DNA of 64,000 nucleotides from positions 222,940 to 286,939 of the forward strand of contig JAEYHZ010000046.1 of the NCBI GenBank assembly GCA_023409265.1. The letters run 5' to 3'. The notes under the pieces were generated by a model, which was given only the letters and a program-made list of their open reading frames with translations, ran no database searches and was not told where the DNA came from. Below, piece after piece: positions 8,648 through 17,639 of this stretch. The position numbers and the translations under genes were made by a program. The first letter of the stretch is position 1. The number at the start of each line of letters is the position of its first letter. This stretch comes from Bacillota bacterium. GTDB lineage: Bacteria > Bacillota > Clostridia > Acetivibrionales > DSM-1351.

Positions 8648-9403
8648 ATGGAGGCGTTATCAGTATATAAGAAAAAGTACCACGTTGATTATGGAAATGC
8701 AGATTATTATAAAAAGTTGAAAATAAGTGCACTATTTAATTTTTTTCAGGATGTTGCCAGCCTTCATGCTGAAAACCTGGGGCTGGGAGTTGAAAGCCTT
8801 CAGGAAAATCAGGGTGTAACCTGGGTTTTAGTTAAAATATTGGTTCAAATGGATAAGTTTCCGAACCTCAATGAAGAAATAACTGTTGAGACCTGGCCAC
8901 AAGAACCAAAAAAGCTGGAATTTGAGAGGGATTTTATTGTCAGGGACGTAGAAGGAAATGTTATAGGAAGAGCTATCTCCAGCTGGGTCATAATGGATAT
9001 AGAAACAAGGGAAATCAGGAAGACCGAACTTTTTCCAGGAAGATTTCCTCCTTTTAACCCAAACCGCGCAATAGAAGGCAAAATCGGTAAAATAAAAGCC
9101 ATCGGACCGCTTCAAGAAGTATATCAGAAGGTAATCGGCTACAGCGATATAGACATCAATGGCCACCTTAACAATTCCAAATATATTGACTATATTACAG
9201 ATTGCTTTTCAATAGAAAGGCATGGCCAGTATACAGTTGATACAATTCAGGTAAGCTATATAAGTGAAGCTCTGGCAGGAGATAAAATTACATTTTACAA
9301 AGATATCTCAACCCTTGAAGAAGGAGTTGTCTATGTAGAGGGTGCAGATGATGGGGGAGGTAAAACCTATTTCAAGGCATGTATTAAATTAAGGCAAGAT
9401 TAA
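8648..9403 (+). CDS. acyl-ACP thioesterase
   Basis: A 251-aa acyl-ACP thioesterase of the FatA/FatB-like bacterial family, predicted to release free fatty acids from acyl carrier protein. It has two hot-dog folds. The first contains the NFFQDVASLHAENLG-like segment, and the second has the motif DIDINGHLNNSKY (~173-185), holding the Asp/Asn/His residues used in catalysis. I prefer the ATG at 8648 because GGAG lies 7 bases before it; an in-frame ATG at 8636 has no clear site. It follows the signal peptidase by 43 bases and may share its transcript. Chain-length specificity cannot be read. Confidence 0.88.
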   Translation: MEALSVYKKKYHVDYGNADYYKKLKISALFNFFQDVASLHAENLGLGVESLQENQGVTWVLVKILVQMDKFPNLNEEITVETWPQEPKKLEFERDFIVRDVEGNVIGRAISSWVIMDIETREIRKTELFPGRFPPFNPNRAIEGKIGKIKAIGPLQEVYQKVIGYSDIDINGHLNNSKYIDYITDCFSIERHGQYTVDTIQVSYISEALAGDKITFYKDISTLEEGVVYVEGADDGGGKTYFKACIKLRQD

Positions 9404-9502
9404 GTAATAAAACTCCGAAAAATATTCGGATCAAAATGGGGAAGTTATTATTTAATCATGCCTAAAGTAACCTGTCAACACATACCAACAGGAGGGGTTT
9501 AT

Positions 9503-10141
9503 ATGACAAATAATCAAAAATTGAAGGTTTTAGCAGCAATACTTTTTGTTTTAATTATTGTACTTATTGGAATGTTAATATATGCAACAACCATTTATAA
9601 TAAAAATGATGATAAGCCTGCTTCAAATACTTCAGCCGTATCAACAGCAGCGTCATCCACAACAGATGTACAAGCCGGCCAGAGCAGCACTTCCGAAGCT
9701 AAGGAGACTGTTGACCTGAAGCTCTATAAATATGATGCAGAGGATTATGATAAGCCAAAGGAAATAGTGACTGTAACCGTAGATAAAAAACTCTATCAGG
9801 ACGATATTACGGCCGCGATAAATAAATTACTTGAAACAACCGGCTTGCGTATAAATAAAGCAGTTGTAAGCGGAGAACTGATTACTGTTGATCTGCCGAA
9901 GGAAATAGCAGCTAAATTCAACATGGGTAGTGCCGGAGGAATTACGAATACAAATATCCTTGCTGCTACTCTGGTTAATCTTCCAAATATCAATAAGCTT
10001 GAGGTTACAGTAGATGGTGTTGCCGGAGTGGAAGGCGATCATTTCAGTTTTAACGGAACCTTTTCAAAAGCGGAAGGAGATAAACCATATAAGTTTACTC
10101 CATCGGATAGAGAGGGCAAGGTAATTGATTTTTTGGCATGA
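9503..10141 (+). CDS. GerMN-like membrane-anchored or secreted protein
   Basis: A 212-aa protein with a short cytoplasmic start, one membrane segment (~8-30), a Ser/Thr/Ala-rich spacer (~38-68) and a C-terminal GerMN-like domain (~75-190). The domain shows the pattern of a basic region, an AINKLLETTGL helix, NILAATLVNLPNINKLEVTV and GDHFSFNGTF. GerMN domains occur in spore germination and lipoprotein contexts in Firmicutes; the function is unknown. The ATG at 9503 has a GGAGGGG site five bases upstream; the frame extends further upstream to 9458 without a good site. Confidence 0.7.
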   Translation: MTNNQKLKVLAAILFVLIIVLIGMLIYATTIYNKNDDKPASNTSAVSTAASSTTDVQAGQSSTSEAKETVDLKLYKYDAEDYDKPKEIVTVTVDKKLYQDDITAAINKLLETTGLRINKAVVSGELITVDLPKEIAAKFNMGSAGGITNTNILAATLVNLPNINKLEVTVDGVAGVEGDHFSFNGTFSKAEGDKPYKFTPSDREGKVIDFLA

Positions 10142-10238
10142 CTTAATAAAAAACCCTGTTTTAGGGCGGGAAACAGCCGTGTTAAAACGGGTAACTTATT
10201 ATTTATCATGTCTTAATAAATTAAAGGCTGGTGCAGGT

Positions 10239-11012
10239 GTGGGGAAAAAAAAGGCTATAAAGCTAAGCTTGTTTATAATAGCTGTTCTTGGTATTCTTGA
10301 TACTATTATTATAAGAAACAGAAGCGGAAGTATGGACGTTGGCATTTTACTTCCTGGTATGGGCGGGACCGCATTAATCCTTGGACTGTTATTTATTAAT
10401 ACTAAACATTATAAGAAAAATACCAAACTTTATAACAAAATCGGAAAATTAATTATTGCAATGTTTTCAATTTGGCTGGTTTCATTTATCATTGTTTCTG
10501 CTATATTGGTTACATCAGCCATTTCCGAAAAAGACCAAAAAGTTGATTGTGTTATTGTGCTGGGCGCAGGCCTTAAAGGAGAAAAACCGACGCTGGTGCT
10601 TGTTCAGCGCCTGGACAACACCATCAACTATATAGCTGATCATCCTGATACAAAGGTCATTGTATCGGGAGGCCAGGGTATTGGCGAGACCATTACTGAA
10701 GCTGAAGGCATGAAAAGATATCTTGTCGGCAATGGCATGGAAGAAAGCTTAATACTCAAAGAAGAAAAGTCAACAAGTACTTTTGAAAATATGGTCTATT
10801 CCAGAGAATTATATCAGCGCACCTTTGGAAAGAAACTTAAAAAAGTTATGATAATAACCAATGATTTTCATATGTTCAGATCGAAAATTCTGGCACGCAG
10901 AGCAGGGCTGGAGCCTTATGGAATCAGCTCAGGCACCCCCTGGTATATCTATCCTAACGTATTTCTGAGAGAATACCTGGCAGTTTTTAAATCCTTGGTT
11001 TTTGACAGGTAG
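10239..11012 (+). CDS. YdcF/SanA-family (DUF218) membrane protein
   Basis: About 257 aa with three hydrophobic segments in the first ~110 residues followed by a DUF218/YdcF domain. Its first strand is VDCVIVLGAGLKG. Next come KVIVSGGQGIGE and ITEAEGMKRYLVGNG, then STSTFENMVYSREL and VMIITNDFHMFRS with the conserved His. Relatives (SanA, ElyC, YdcF) act in envelope homeostasis, but biochemical roles are poorly defined. The start is uncertain: the frame is open back to 10125, overlapping the previous gene, and GTG codons at 10179 and 10239 are both possible. I chose 10239 because it directly precedes the first basic and hydrophobic segment. Confidence 0.82.
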   Translation: MGKKKAIKLSLFIIAVLGILDTIIIRNRSGSMDVGILLPGMGGTALILGLLFINTKHYKKNTKLYNKIGKLIIAMFSIWLVSFIIVSAILVTSAISEKDQKVDCVIVLGAGLKGEKPTLVLVQRLDNTINYIADHPDTKVIVSGGQGIGETITEAEGMKRYLVGNGMEESLILKEEKSTSTFENMVYSRELYQRTFGKKLKKVMIITNDFHMFRSKILARRAGLEPYGISSGTPWYIYPNVFLREYLAVFKSLVFDR

Positions 11013-11083
11013 GTTAAAAATCAAATGCACCGGGAGAAAAGAATCCAGGTACTATATGGAGCACTCCTACATTAAATCAAACT

Positions 11084-11178
11084 AATGTGTCGCAACCAAA
11101 AAAGAGAAGTAAAGTGATATAATAACTTTGCTTCTCTTTTTTTTAACCATGCTTCCACATTAGTTTAATTTGTGCTCG
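11084..11178 (+). terminator. nested terminator hairpin downstream of the YdcF gene
   Basis: The inner hairpin is AAAAAGAGAAG-TAAAGT against ACTTT-G-CTTCTCTTTTTTTT (11099-11144), a typical bidirectional terminator. It sits between an outer pair, AAACTAATGTG and CACATTAGTTT, giving a second enclosing stem. It lies between convergent genes and can end transcription from both sides. The rest of the spacer to 11334 shows nothing recognisable. Confidence 0.75.
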
Positions 11179-11334
11179 CATGCTTCGATAGGTTATCTGA
11201 TTTTCTAACGGCTCATTTGATTAGGTAAAGCTGTGTGACCTTTTTCTAACTATTTTGCCAGATTATTTGAAATTTGTAAGAGAGTACTTCAGATAATTTG
11301 CTGATTCTTTTCTCCCGGCTCTTTTGATGTATAG

Positions 11335-12699
11335 TTACTCTATTTTGGGCAGGTTCTGCAGGCTTGCTTCAGTGGATTCAGGTGAATACTCAATATCGTC
11401 AAGCTTACCGCTGAAGTAATTTTCATAGGCGGTAAAGTCAAAATATCCGTGACCGCTTAGACAGAAAAGTATTACTTTTTCCTCGCCTGCCTCTCTGGCC
11501 AGAATTGCTTCATCTATAGCTGCTCTGATAGCATGCGCAGATTCCGGTGCAGGAACAATACCTTCGGCTCTTGCAAAGGTGAGAGCCGCTTCAAATACTG
11601 ATTTCTGACCATATGCTTTAGCCTCAATAATCTCATCGTGATACAGTTGGCTTACTATGGCGGAGTCTCCATGATATCTGAGCCCACCGGCGTGTATTCC
11701 TGCAGGTATGAAATCATGGCCCAGAGTATACATTTTTGTAATAGGTGCCACCTTTACCGTATCACCATAATCGTAAGCAAAAACGCCTTTTGTGAGCGTA
11801 GGGCAGGCAGTAGGTTCAACAGCCACTGCTCTCAGTTTAGTTCCCTTAAATTTGTCCTGAAGGAAGGGGTAGGTAATACCTGAGAAGTTGCTTCCGCCGC
11901 CGCAGCATGCAAATATGACATCTGGGTACTCATCCAGCATTTCAAGCTGTTTTTTTGCTTCTATACCTATTATGGTCTGATGAAGGCATACGTGGTTCAG
12001 CACGCTTCCAAGTGCGTAATTTGTATCAGAATGTGTTGCGGCGTCTTCAACAGCTTCACTTATTGCGATTCCCAGGCTGCCCGAGCAGTTTGGATCTTTT
12101 TCCAGAACACTTCTGCCGCAGTTTGTCAGGTTGCTTGGGCTTGCAACAACATTTGCTCCAAAGGTTTTCATAAAGGAACGTCTGTAGGGCTTTTGCTGAT
12201 AGCTTACATTAACCATATAAACAGAGCATTCCAGGCCAAACTGGTTTGTTGCAAGACTCAAGGCACTACCCCATTGACCGGCACCGGTCTCGGTGGCCAA
12301 TCTCTTTATTCCGGCTATTTTATTGTAATAAGCCTGTGGAATGGCAGAATTGAGCTTATGGCTGCCTGTGGCATTTGTTCCTTCATATTTGTAGTAAATA
12401 CGTGCAGTTGTACCAAGCTGCTTTTCAAGTCCTCTGGCGCGATAAAGCGGACTTGGCCTGAACTGGCGGTACATATCTCTTACTTCCGCAGGAATATCTA
12501 TATAACGTTCTGTAGTCATCTCCTGCTTAATTATTTCATCAGGAAAAATTGCCTTCATGTCACCGGGTTCAATTAATTTTAAGGTTGCAGGATTGTGATA
12601 GGGTGCCGGTTTGTTCGGCATGTCCGCAATTACGTTATACCATTGCTTAGGAATTTCACTTTCGGGTAGAATTACTTTACTGATCTCGTCTCGTCTCAT
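11335..12699 (-). CDS. trpB: tryptophan synthase beta chain, TrpB2 type
   Basis: A 454-aa PLP enzyme of the TrpB2 branch, which joins indole and serine to make tryptophan. The PLP lysine is Lys115 in ATGSHKLNSA, and the phosphate-binding loop is CCGGGSNFSG. The long N-terminal extension (PESEIPKQWYNV) and length over 430 residues are typical of TrpB2 rather than TrpB1 (~400 aa). No trpA or other trp gene is adjacent, consistent with TrpB2 enzymes that act alone, for example in indole salvage. Start ATG at 12699 follows GGAGG by six bases; an upstream in-frame TTG is disregarded. Confidence 0.93.
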   Translation of the reverse strand: MRRDEISKVILPESEIPKQWYNVIADMPNKPAPYHNPATLKLIEPGDMKAIFPDEIIKQEMTTERYIDIPAEVRDMYRQFRPSPLYRARGLEKQLGTTARIYYKYEGTNATGSHKLNSAIPQAYYNKIAGIKRLATETGAGQWGSALSLATNQFGLECSVYMVNVSYQQKPYRRSFMKTFGANVVASPSNLTNCGRSVLEKDPNCSGSLGIAISEAVEDAATHSDTNYALGSVLNHVCLHQTIIGIEAKKQLEMLDEYPDVIFACCGGGSNFSGITYPFLQDKFKGTKLRAVAVEPTACPTLTKGVFAYDYGDTVKVAPITKMYTLGHDFIPAGIHAGGLRYHGDSAIVSQLYHDEIIEAKAYGQKSVFEAALTFARAEGIVPAPESAHAIRAAIDEAILAREAGEEKVILFCLSGHGYFDFTAYENYFSGKLDDIEYSPESTEASLQNLPKIE

Positions 12700-12717
12700 T
12701 TTTAACCTCCATGTCAA

Positions 12718-13079
12718 TGTACTTGCCTGAGTAACATTGAACTGTCCTCATCTATAAATTTTTAAATGTGCATATGTTTATTTTATTTAATTATTAGAGC
12801 GGTGTCAATAAAGTACTCTGTCATGTAAGTTTGTGTTGTAAAAAATTTTCCTCACAGTTATATATTTTTTTGAGCTGACGCTGTACCGGTTAATTTACTT
12901 TTACGAGCATATGGTAAGAAAATTTTCTACAGCCGAAAAGATTTCTGTTAAACCTATGTATTATAATAAATTTTTATGTTATAGAATATATATTGATTAG
13001 AACCGTGTACAAGTATGATTTATAAAATACTGTTTAATTCTCTCAAATGACTATACATATCAGGGGGCGTGAGGATATA
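12718..13079. other. intergenic region, nothing recognised
   Basis: A divergent spacer of about 360 bases between trpB and the YwaF-family gene. It must hold promoters for both, but I see no T-box features, terminator or clear consensus promoter. Confidence 0.4.
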
Positions 13080-13883
13080 GTGATCAACTATTTTTTTACA
13101 TATATTGATAGGATTCCAAGGGAGCTGCACAACAGTCTTTTTTCTTCACAACATCTTCTCTCTTTAGGCATGGTAGGCTGCACCTGGATTATAATAATTT
13201 TATTGTTCAGAGATAAAAAGATGGAAACCAAATGGACTGTAGTTAAATGTATGTCACTGATTCTTCCGGTGCTGGAAGCTGCTCAAATGCTCTGGTATAA
13301 GAGCATCGGGGAGTTCTCCTGGGGGTATACGCTGCCGCTGCACCTGTGCAGTCTGATGTCAATAGTCCTGCCCCTGATGGCTTTTACCAGGAATAAACTG
13401 CTTCAGGAATACTCCTACGCTATCGGCTTGGCACCGGCATTGATGACTCTGCTGACTCCGGATGTTTACTATTATCCATCCCTGTCGTTCATTTATATGC
13501 AAACAATGCTGGTGCACGGCATTATCTGCCTTATTCCGCTGTTCATGGTATTCAGTATGGGCTTCAGGCCGGATATCCGGAAGCTCCCGAAGGTTGTAGG
13601 CCTGCTGGTTTGCTTTGCTGTGCTGATAGTTCCCGTAAACTACTTTACTGGTGGCAACTATTTCTTTTTAAGATATCCGGCACCAGGTTCACCCATGGAA
13701 AGCTTTGCACAAATGGTTGGAAGTCCATGGTATCTGGTTCCTACCTTAATGCTGGGCTGTGTTCTCTGGTTTGCGTTCTATCTTCCATTTGTGCTCTTGG
13801 GGATTGTTACTTCTCGTAAAAAAGATGCTGGGCTGGTGCAGGGTGAGGCTGCGGCTAAAGAGGATTCTGTCTTAATGAGATAG
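13080..13883 (+). CDS. YwaF/TIGR02206-family integral membrane protein
   Basis: A 267-aa protein with about six or seven hydrophobic segments resembling the YwaF family (TIGR02206) of uncharacterised membrane proteins. Characteristic stretches are SWGYTLPLHLCSLMSIVLPLM, where the HLC segment is conserved, and the late GSPWYLVPTL. The GTG at 13080 has GAGG five bases upstream; an ATG at 13047 in frame lacks a site. The last ~25 residues are charged and cytoplasmic. No substrate is known for the family. It converges on the EAL-GGDEF gene. Confidence 0.75.
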   Translation: MINYFFTYIDRIPRELHNSLFSSQHLLSLGMVGCTWIIIILLFRDKKMETKWTVVKCMSLILPVLEAAQMLWYKSIGEFSWGYTLPLHLCSLMSIVLPLMAFTRNKLLQEYSYAIGLAPALMTLLTPDVYYYPSLSFIYMQTMLVHGIICLIPLFMVFSMGFRPDIRKLPKVVGLLVCFAVLIVPVNYFTGGNYFFLRYPAPGSPMESFAQMVGSPWYLVPTLMLGCVLWFAFYLPFVLLGIVTSRKKDAGLVQGEAAAKEDSVLMR

Positions 13884-13907
13884 CCTGTGAATATTTAAAT
13901 GGGATTT

Positions 13908-15662
13908 TTATATCATGTAGTGGCAGCTTCCTTTATGCTGCTTACATTGCTTTTTAAGGTAGGCTAGTTGCTCGGAAATCTGATACTGGTCTGTAAATCT
14001 GGTGCTTTTATTGGTTATACCTACAATTGAAAGTGAAATAAGCGGGAATTTTTCGGTTTGGCCATGTCTGTTCTGAGTAATAATATAACCATTATTAATA
14101 TCATTTTCAGTATAGTAATTTAGTACATCTCTTTCAAAATCTTCAATTATGGCCTTACATAAAGGTTCAATATTGAAATTATTCATAATGATTACAAAAT
14201 CATCACCACCAATATGGCCGATAAACTGGTGAGTGCTCACGTTCTTAATTATTGTTGAAGACAGCAGCTTTATGATCATATCACCATTCTCAAAGCCATA
14301 AACGTCGTTATAAGCTTTGAAATTATCGATATCAAGATATAAGATACTGTATTTTTCATCTGAGCTGATACACCTGTTGATTTTCTGTTCTATGATAACG
14401 TTTCCGGGAAGCCCCGTAAGAGGGTTCTGATGTTTGGCATTGACCACTTCAATTTCTGTTGTTTTCTGCAGCAGATCCTTTATAGTCACTGTCCCGAGGT
14501 ACTCAGAATTTTTTGTGACAATTATGAAGTCATAGAGCTTGTCGGCAGGGCGGGACATGGCAATGTGGGAAACAGCACTCACAGGTGTCTGATAGTCTAC
14601 CTCAAGAAAATCCGTTTCCATGAGTGAGGTAATAGGTTTCTTCTGGTAAAGACTGAACCCGTAACGTCCGCTTAGCTTAAGAGTAAACCTTGCTTTGGAG
14701 ATTACACCCAGAACTGTATTATTTTTAACAATGCACAAGCCAAGAACAGAGGGGTTATCCTTAAATATTTCAAATACCTGCTCAACCCTGGTGTTTGGAG
14801 AAATGGTAGCCGAATCGGCAGTCAGGTTTTCTATATAAATGCCATTAACCTGATTTCCAAAGGTATGATTTTTTTTTCTGTTTATATCCTTCAGGATCTG
14901 AATAACCTCGGAAGATATTGGGCACATCTCTTCCTTGGGTCTTTGTATGAAATACCCCTGACCGTAATGTACGCCCAGGTTGATAAGAGTTTCCATCTCT
15001 TCAATTGTCTCAATACCTTCTGCAATCAGATGAATATTAGCCATATGGGAAAGTTCAATCATACTTTTTACCAGTGCAAATTTTATGCTGTCTGAGTTGA
15101 TATGCCTTATTAAATTCATATCAAGCTTTATGAAATGAGGCTGGATGTCACTGATCAGATTTAAACCGGAATAACCGGCTCCTGCATCATCAATGGCAAT
15201 TTTATAGGTCTGCTCCTTGTAATGGTTAACTGTGCTTTTAAAGCTGTTCATATCATTTACTGCATTACGTTCTGTTATTTCGAAAATAATATTTTCCGGA
15301 GTAATGCCGTACTGGCTTAAATATTCCTTTGTGAAGCCCTGACGAAATTTCATATCATGCATTATGTTTGGATTAACATTAACAAACAGCTTGGTATTTA
15401 GTGGCTGGTTACTGTTAAGGAAAGCAGTTTCCAGAGACTTTGTCCGGCAAAGCAGCTCAAGATCCCACAATCTGTTACATTGGTTTGCATAGTAGAACAA
15501 ATCGTCAGGGTTATTTATGAAGGACTCACCTGTAACCCTGCTAAGGGCTTCATAGCCCAGCATGGAACCGTCCCTCAGCGATATGATTGGTTGAAAAACG
15601 GTTTTGATTTGTTTATTATCAAGTATTTTTTCAATTTCCTCTTCGATTCTGTGATTTATCAT
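13908..15662 (-). CDS. EAL-CBS-GGDEF cyclic-di-GMP signalling protein
   Basis: A 584-aa cytoplasmic protein. The EAL phosphodiesterase domain (~15-255) carries YEALSR (Glu38), FEITERNA, AIDDAGAGYSGL and EGIET, so the metal and substrate residues look intact. A CBS pair follows (~270-405), then a GGDEF domain (~415-584) with DIDNFKAYNDVYG and the active-site loop GHIGGDDF. The loop GGDDF differs from the usual GGDEF/GGEEF, and no RxxD inhibitory site lies at the normal distance. It could be a phosphodiesterase tuned by nucleotide binding to CBS and GTP binding to a weak GGDEF. No membrane segment is seen. Start ATG is followed by the basic INHRIEEE helix. Confidence 0.88.
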   Translation of the reverse strand: MINHRIEEEIEKILDNKQIKTVFQPIISLRDGSMLGYEALSRVTGESFINNPDDLFYYANQCNRLWDLELLCRTKSLETAFLNSNQPLNTKLFVNVNPNIMHDMKFRQGFTKEYLSQYGITPENIIFEITERNAVNDMNSFKSTVNHYKEQTYKIAIDDAGAGYSGLNLISDIQPHFIKLDMNLIRHINSDSIKFALVKSMIELSHMANIHLIAEGIETIEEMETLINLGVHYGQGYFIQRPKEEMCPISSEVIQILKDINRKKNHTFGNQVNGIYIENLTADSATISPNTRVEQVFEIFKDNPSVLGLCIVKNNTVLGVISKARFTLKLSGRYGFSLYQKKPITSLMETDFLEVDYQTPVSAVSHIAMSRPADKLYDFIIVTKNSEYLGTVTIKDLLQKTTEIEVVNAKHQNPLTGLPGNVIIEQKINRCISSDEKYSILYLDIDNFKAYNDVYGFENGDMIIKLLSSTIIKNVSTHQFIGHIGGDDFVIIMNNFNIEPLCKAIIEDFERDVLNYYTENDINNGYIITQNRHGQTEKFPLISLSIVGITNKSTRFTDQYQISEQLAYLKKQCKQHKGSCHYMI

Positions 15663-15759
15663 AGATAACCCTTTAAATTAAAGTATTTGTCAATAATTGT
15701 AGCATTATAGCGTTAAATTCATGCTAACTTCGTGTAATGCCAGGGTTAAGAATTTAGTT

Positions 15760-17289
15760 CTAAAACAGTCTGTCCAAGGGTTTCAAAGCCGGCCCTTCCA
15801 GAACTGTTCCGTCATAGCCGTAGCGTGAGGCATGGCAGGGACAATCCCAGGATTTTTCCGCTGAATTCCAGTGAACTTCACAGCCTAGATGTTTACAGGT
15901 AGTGTCAACTATAAATATATTTCCTTCCATATCCTTGTATGCGCCTGCTTTTTTACCTTTATACATCACGGCTTTACCTTCTCCAGGCTCAAGAGAAATA
16001 TCGGTTGGAAGAGGCTCTAACTTTCCTTCTATCAGACTTTCGACTACGTCAAGGTTTTCCTTAATAAAATTCTTGGCCGAATCAACAGGTGTAAATCTTA
16101 CCGGTGTGAATATTTCTTCCACCTCGCTTTTACCCTTGGTGATTATGTCTTTAATTATCATTGCAGAGACGGTGCTTGTGGTCATACCCCATTTTTGATA
16201 TGCGGCTGCCAGAAAGATATTGAGCTTGGTGGCAGTTATATGACCTATGAAAGGAATTTCATTCATTGCGGTATAATCATGGGCAGACCAGCGGTATGGA
16301 ACCTCTATAGCTTTAAAATTATCTTCAGCAAATTTGATAAGGTTTTTATAATGCTCGATCTCATTATTATCCTCTCCGGTCTTATGATGTTCTCCGCCGA
16401 TAATCAACAGCTGATCTCCGTCCTCCAGAGGCTGAGTTCTGACTGATCTGGTAGGCTCTTCATAGGATATATACATGCCACCCGGTATTTTAATATCAGC
16501 TTTTACAGCCAGCGCGTATGAACGTTCAGCGAACATTCTGGCTGAGAAGAAACCTCCACCGTCATAAAAGGGGAAATGACTTGCGATAATTACTTTGTTG
16601 GACAGTATACTAAAACCGTCCCTGGTGGAGGTCCTGCACTCTCTATCTTCATGTATATCAATAGCAGTAGTATTCTCAAATATGTGGCCTCCATTCCGGA
16701 CAAAGGCATTGGCCATGTCAAGCAGATACTTCCTGGGATGGAATTGTGCCTGGTTATGAAAACAGACAGCACCCTTTACCTGGTAGGGGAGTTCCAGAGA
16801 GGTTACAAAGGTTGCAGGCATGCCTAAGTCTTGGGCTGTTTTCACTTCGTCCTCGATTTTAGTAATATACTCGTCTTCCTGGGTGTAAACATAATTGGGC
16901 TGCCTGCTGAAGTCACAGTTGATCTTATTCTCCTTTATGATATTTTCGATCAAAGCTATTGCATTTTCATTTATTTCTCCATATTTTTTTGCACCATCAC
17001 TTCCAATTTTTTTTACAAGTGATGAATATTTCAAATCGTGTAATGAGGTGATTTTAGCCGTAGTATGGCCGGAGGTGGAAAGAGTTATCCTGCCTGAGTC
17101 AATTACAACCACATCAAAGCCTTCTTTTTGAAGGAGGTATGCATTGGTTAAACCGGTTATTCCTCCTCCTACAATTAAAATATCCGTTCTTATATTATCT
17201 GTCAGAGCAGGATAATCCGTGGCAGGGGTTGTCCCAATCCAATAGGATTCAACAGGTTTTAACAAGGTCTTTTCTATAAGATTTTGCAT
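15760..17289 (-). CDS. FAD-dependent oxidoreductase fused to a Rieske [2Fe-2S] domain
   Basis: A 509-aa cytoplasmic protein. Residues ~1-410 form a DadA/GlpD-like FAD oxidoreductase with the Rossmann motif DILIVGGGITGL and a later MNEIPFIGHI segment. The C-terminal ~85 residues form a Rieske domain with ligand motifs CKHLGC (C-x-H) and CPCHASRYG (C-x2-H). This fusion is common in Firmicutes, but the substrate is unknown. Amino groups, glycerol-like compounds or a redox-partner role are all possible. The ATG at 17289 has GGAGG five bases before it; the longer frame upstream to 17439 has no convincing start. The last residues (LDRLF) end soon after the Rieske fold. Confidence 0.87.
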   Translation of the reverse strand: MQNLIEKTLLKPVESYWIGTTPATDYPALTDNIRTDILIVGGGITGLTNAYLLQKEGFDVVVIDSGRITLSTSGHTTAKITSLHDLKYSSLVKKIGSDGAKKYGEINENAIALIENIIKENKINCDFSRQPNYVYTQEDEYITKIEDEVKTAQDLGMPATFVTSLELPYQVKGAVCFHNQAQFHPRKYLLDMANAFVRNGGHIFENTTAIDIHEDRECRTSTRDGFSILSNKVIIASHFPFYDGGGFFSARMFAERSYALAVKADIKIPGGMYISYEEPTRSVRTQPLEDGDQLLIIGGEHHKTGEDNNEIEHYKNLIKFAEDNFKAIEVPYRWSAHDYTAMNEIPFIGHITATKLNIFLAAAYQKWGMTTSTVSAMIIKDIITKGKSEVEEIFTPVRFTPVDSAKNFIKENLDVVESLIEGKLEPLPTDISLEPGEGKAVMYKGKKAGAYKDMEGNIFIVDTTCKHLGCEVHWNSAEKSWDCPCHASRYGYDGTVLEGPALKPLDRLF

Positions 17290-17454
17290 AGTAGCCTCCA
17301 TAATGAGCAGTATTCTTAATTTTATATTAGATTGTCCAGATTCAGGAGAAATTATTATGATTAAACTTTTCAAAGTTTCATTTATCAGTGCATCATCAGC
17401 AGGAGTGGTTGGTGAAATTGTCGGAATTGTGTAAAGCATGAAATTTGAATGTCA

Positions 17455-17482
17455 CAAAATAAAAAGAGAAGTCTTCTAAAGA
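17455..17482 (-). terminator. hairpin with T-run on the minus strand upstream of the DadA-Rieske gene
   Basis: GAAGTCTT and AAGACTTC form a stem which, on the minus strand, is followed by TCTTTTTATTTT. It lies upstream of the DadA-Rieske gene, so it would either insulate that gene from readthrough or act as an attenuator. No minus-strand gene ends here. Confidence 0.45.
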
Positions 17483-17639
17483 CTTCCCCCATTGGAAGAC
17501 AAAAAACAGTAAATAATAGAAATCTCACATGACATTATATCATCAATCTTAAAAAAGTTCAAGGAAGCAGCTTTTTTTATGGAATTCATGAATGAATAAT
17601 TGAATATAATTATTAGTCTAAAAATCAGGAGGATACCAA

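Noticed and set aside
13080..13883. Membrane partner of tryptophan metabolism (trp transport)
   Set aside because: It is divergent from trpB, and its sequence fits the YwaF/TIGR02206 family, which has no known link to tryptophan.
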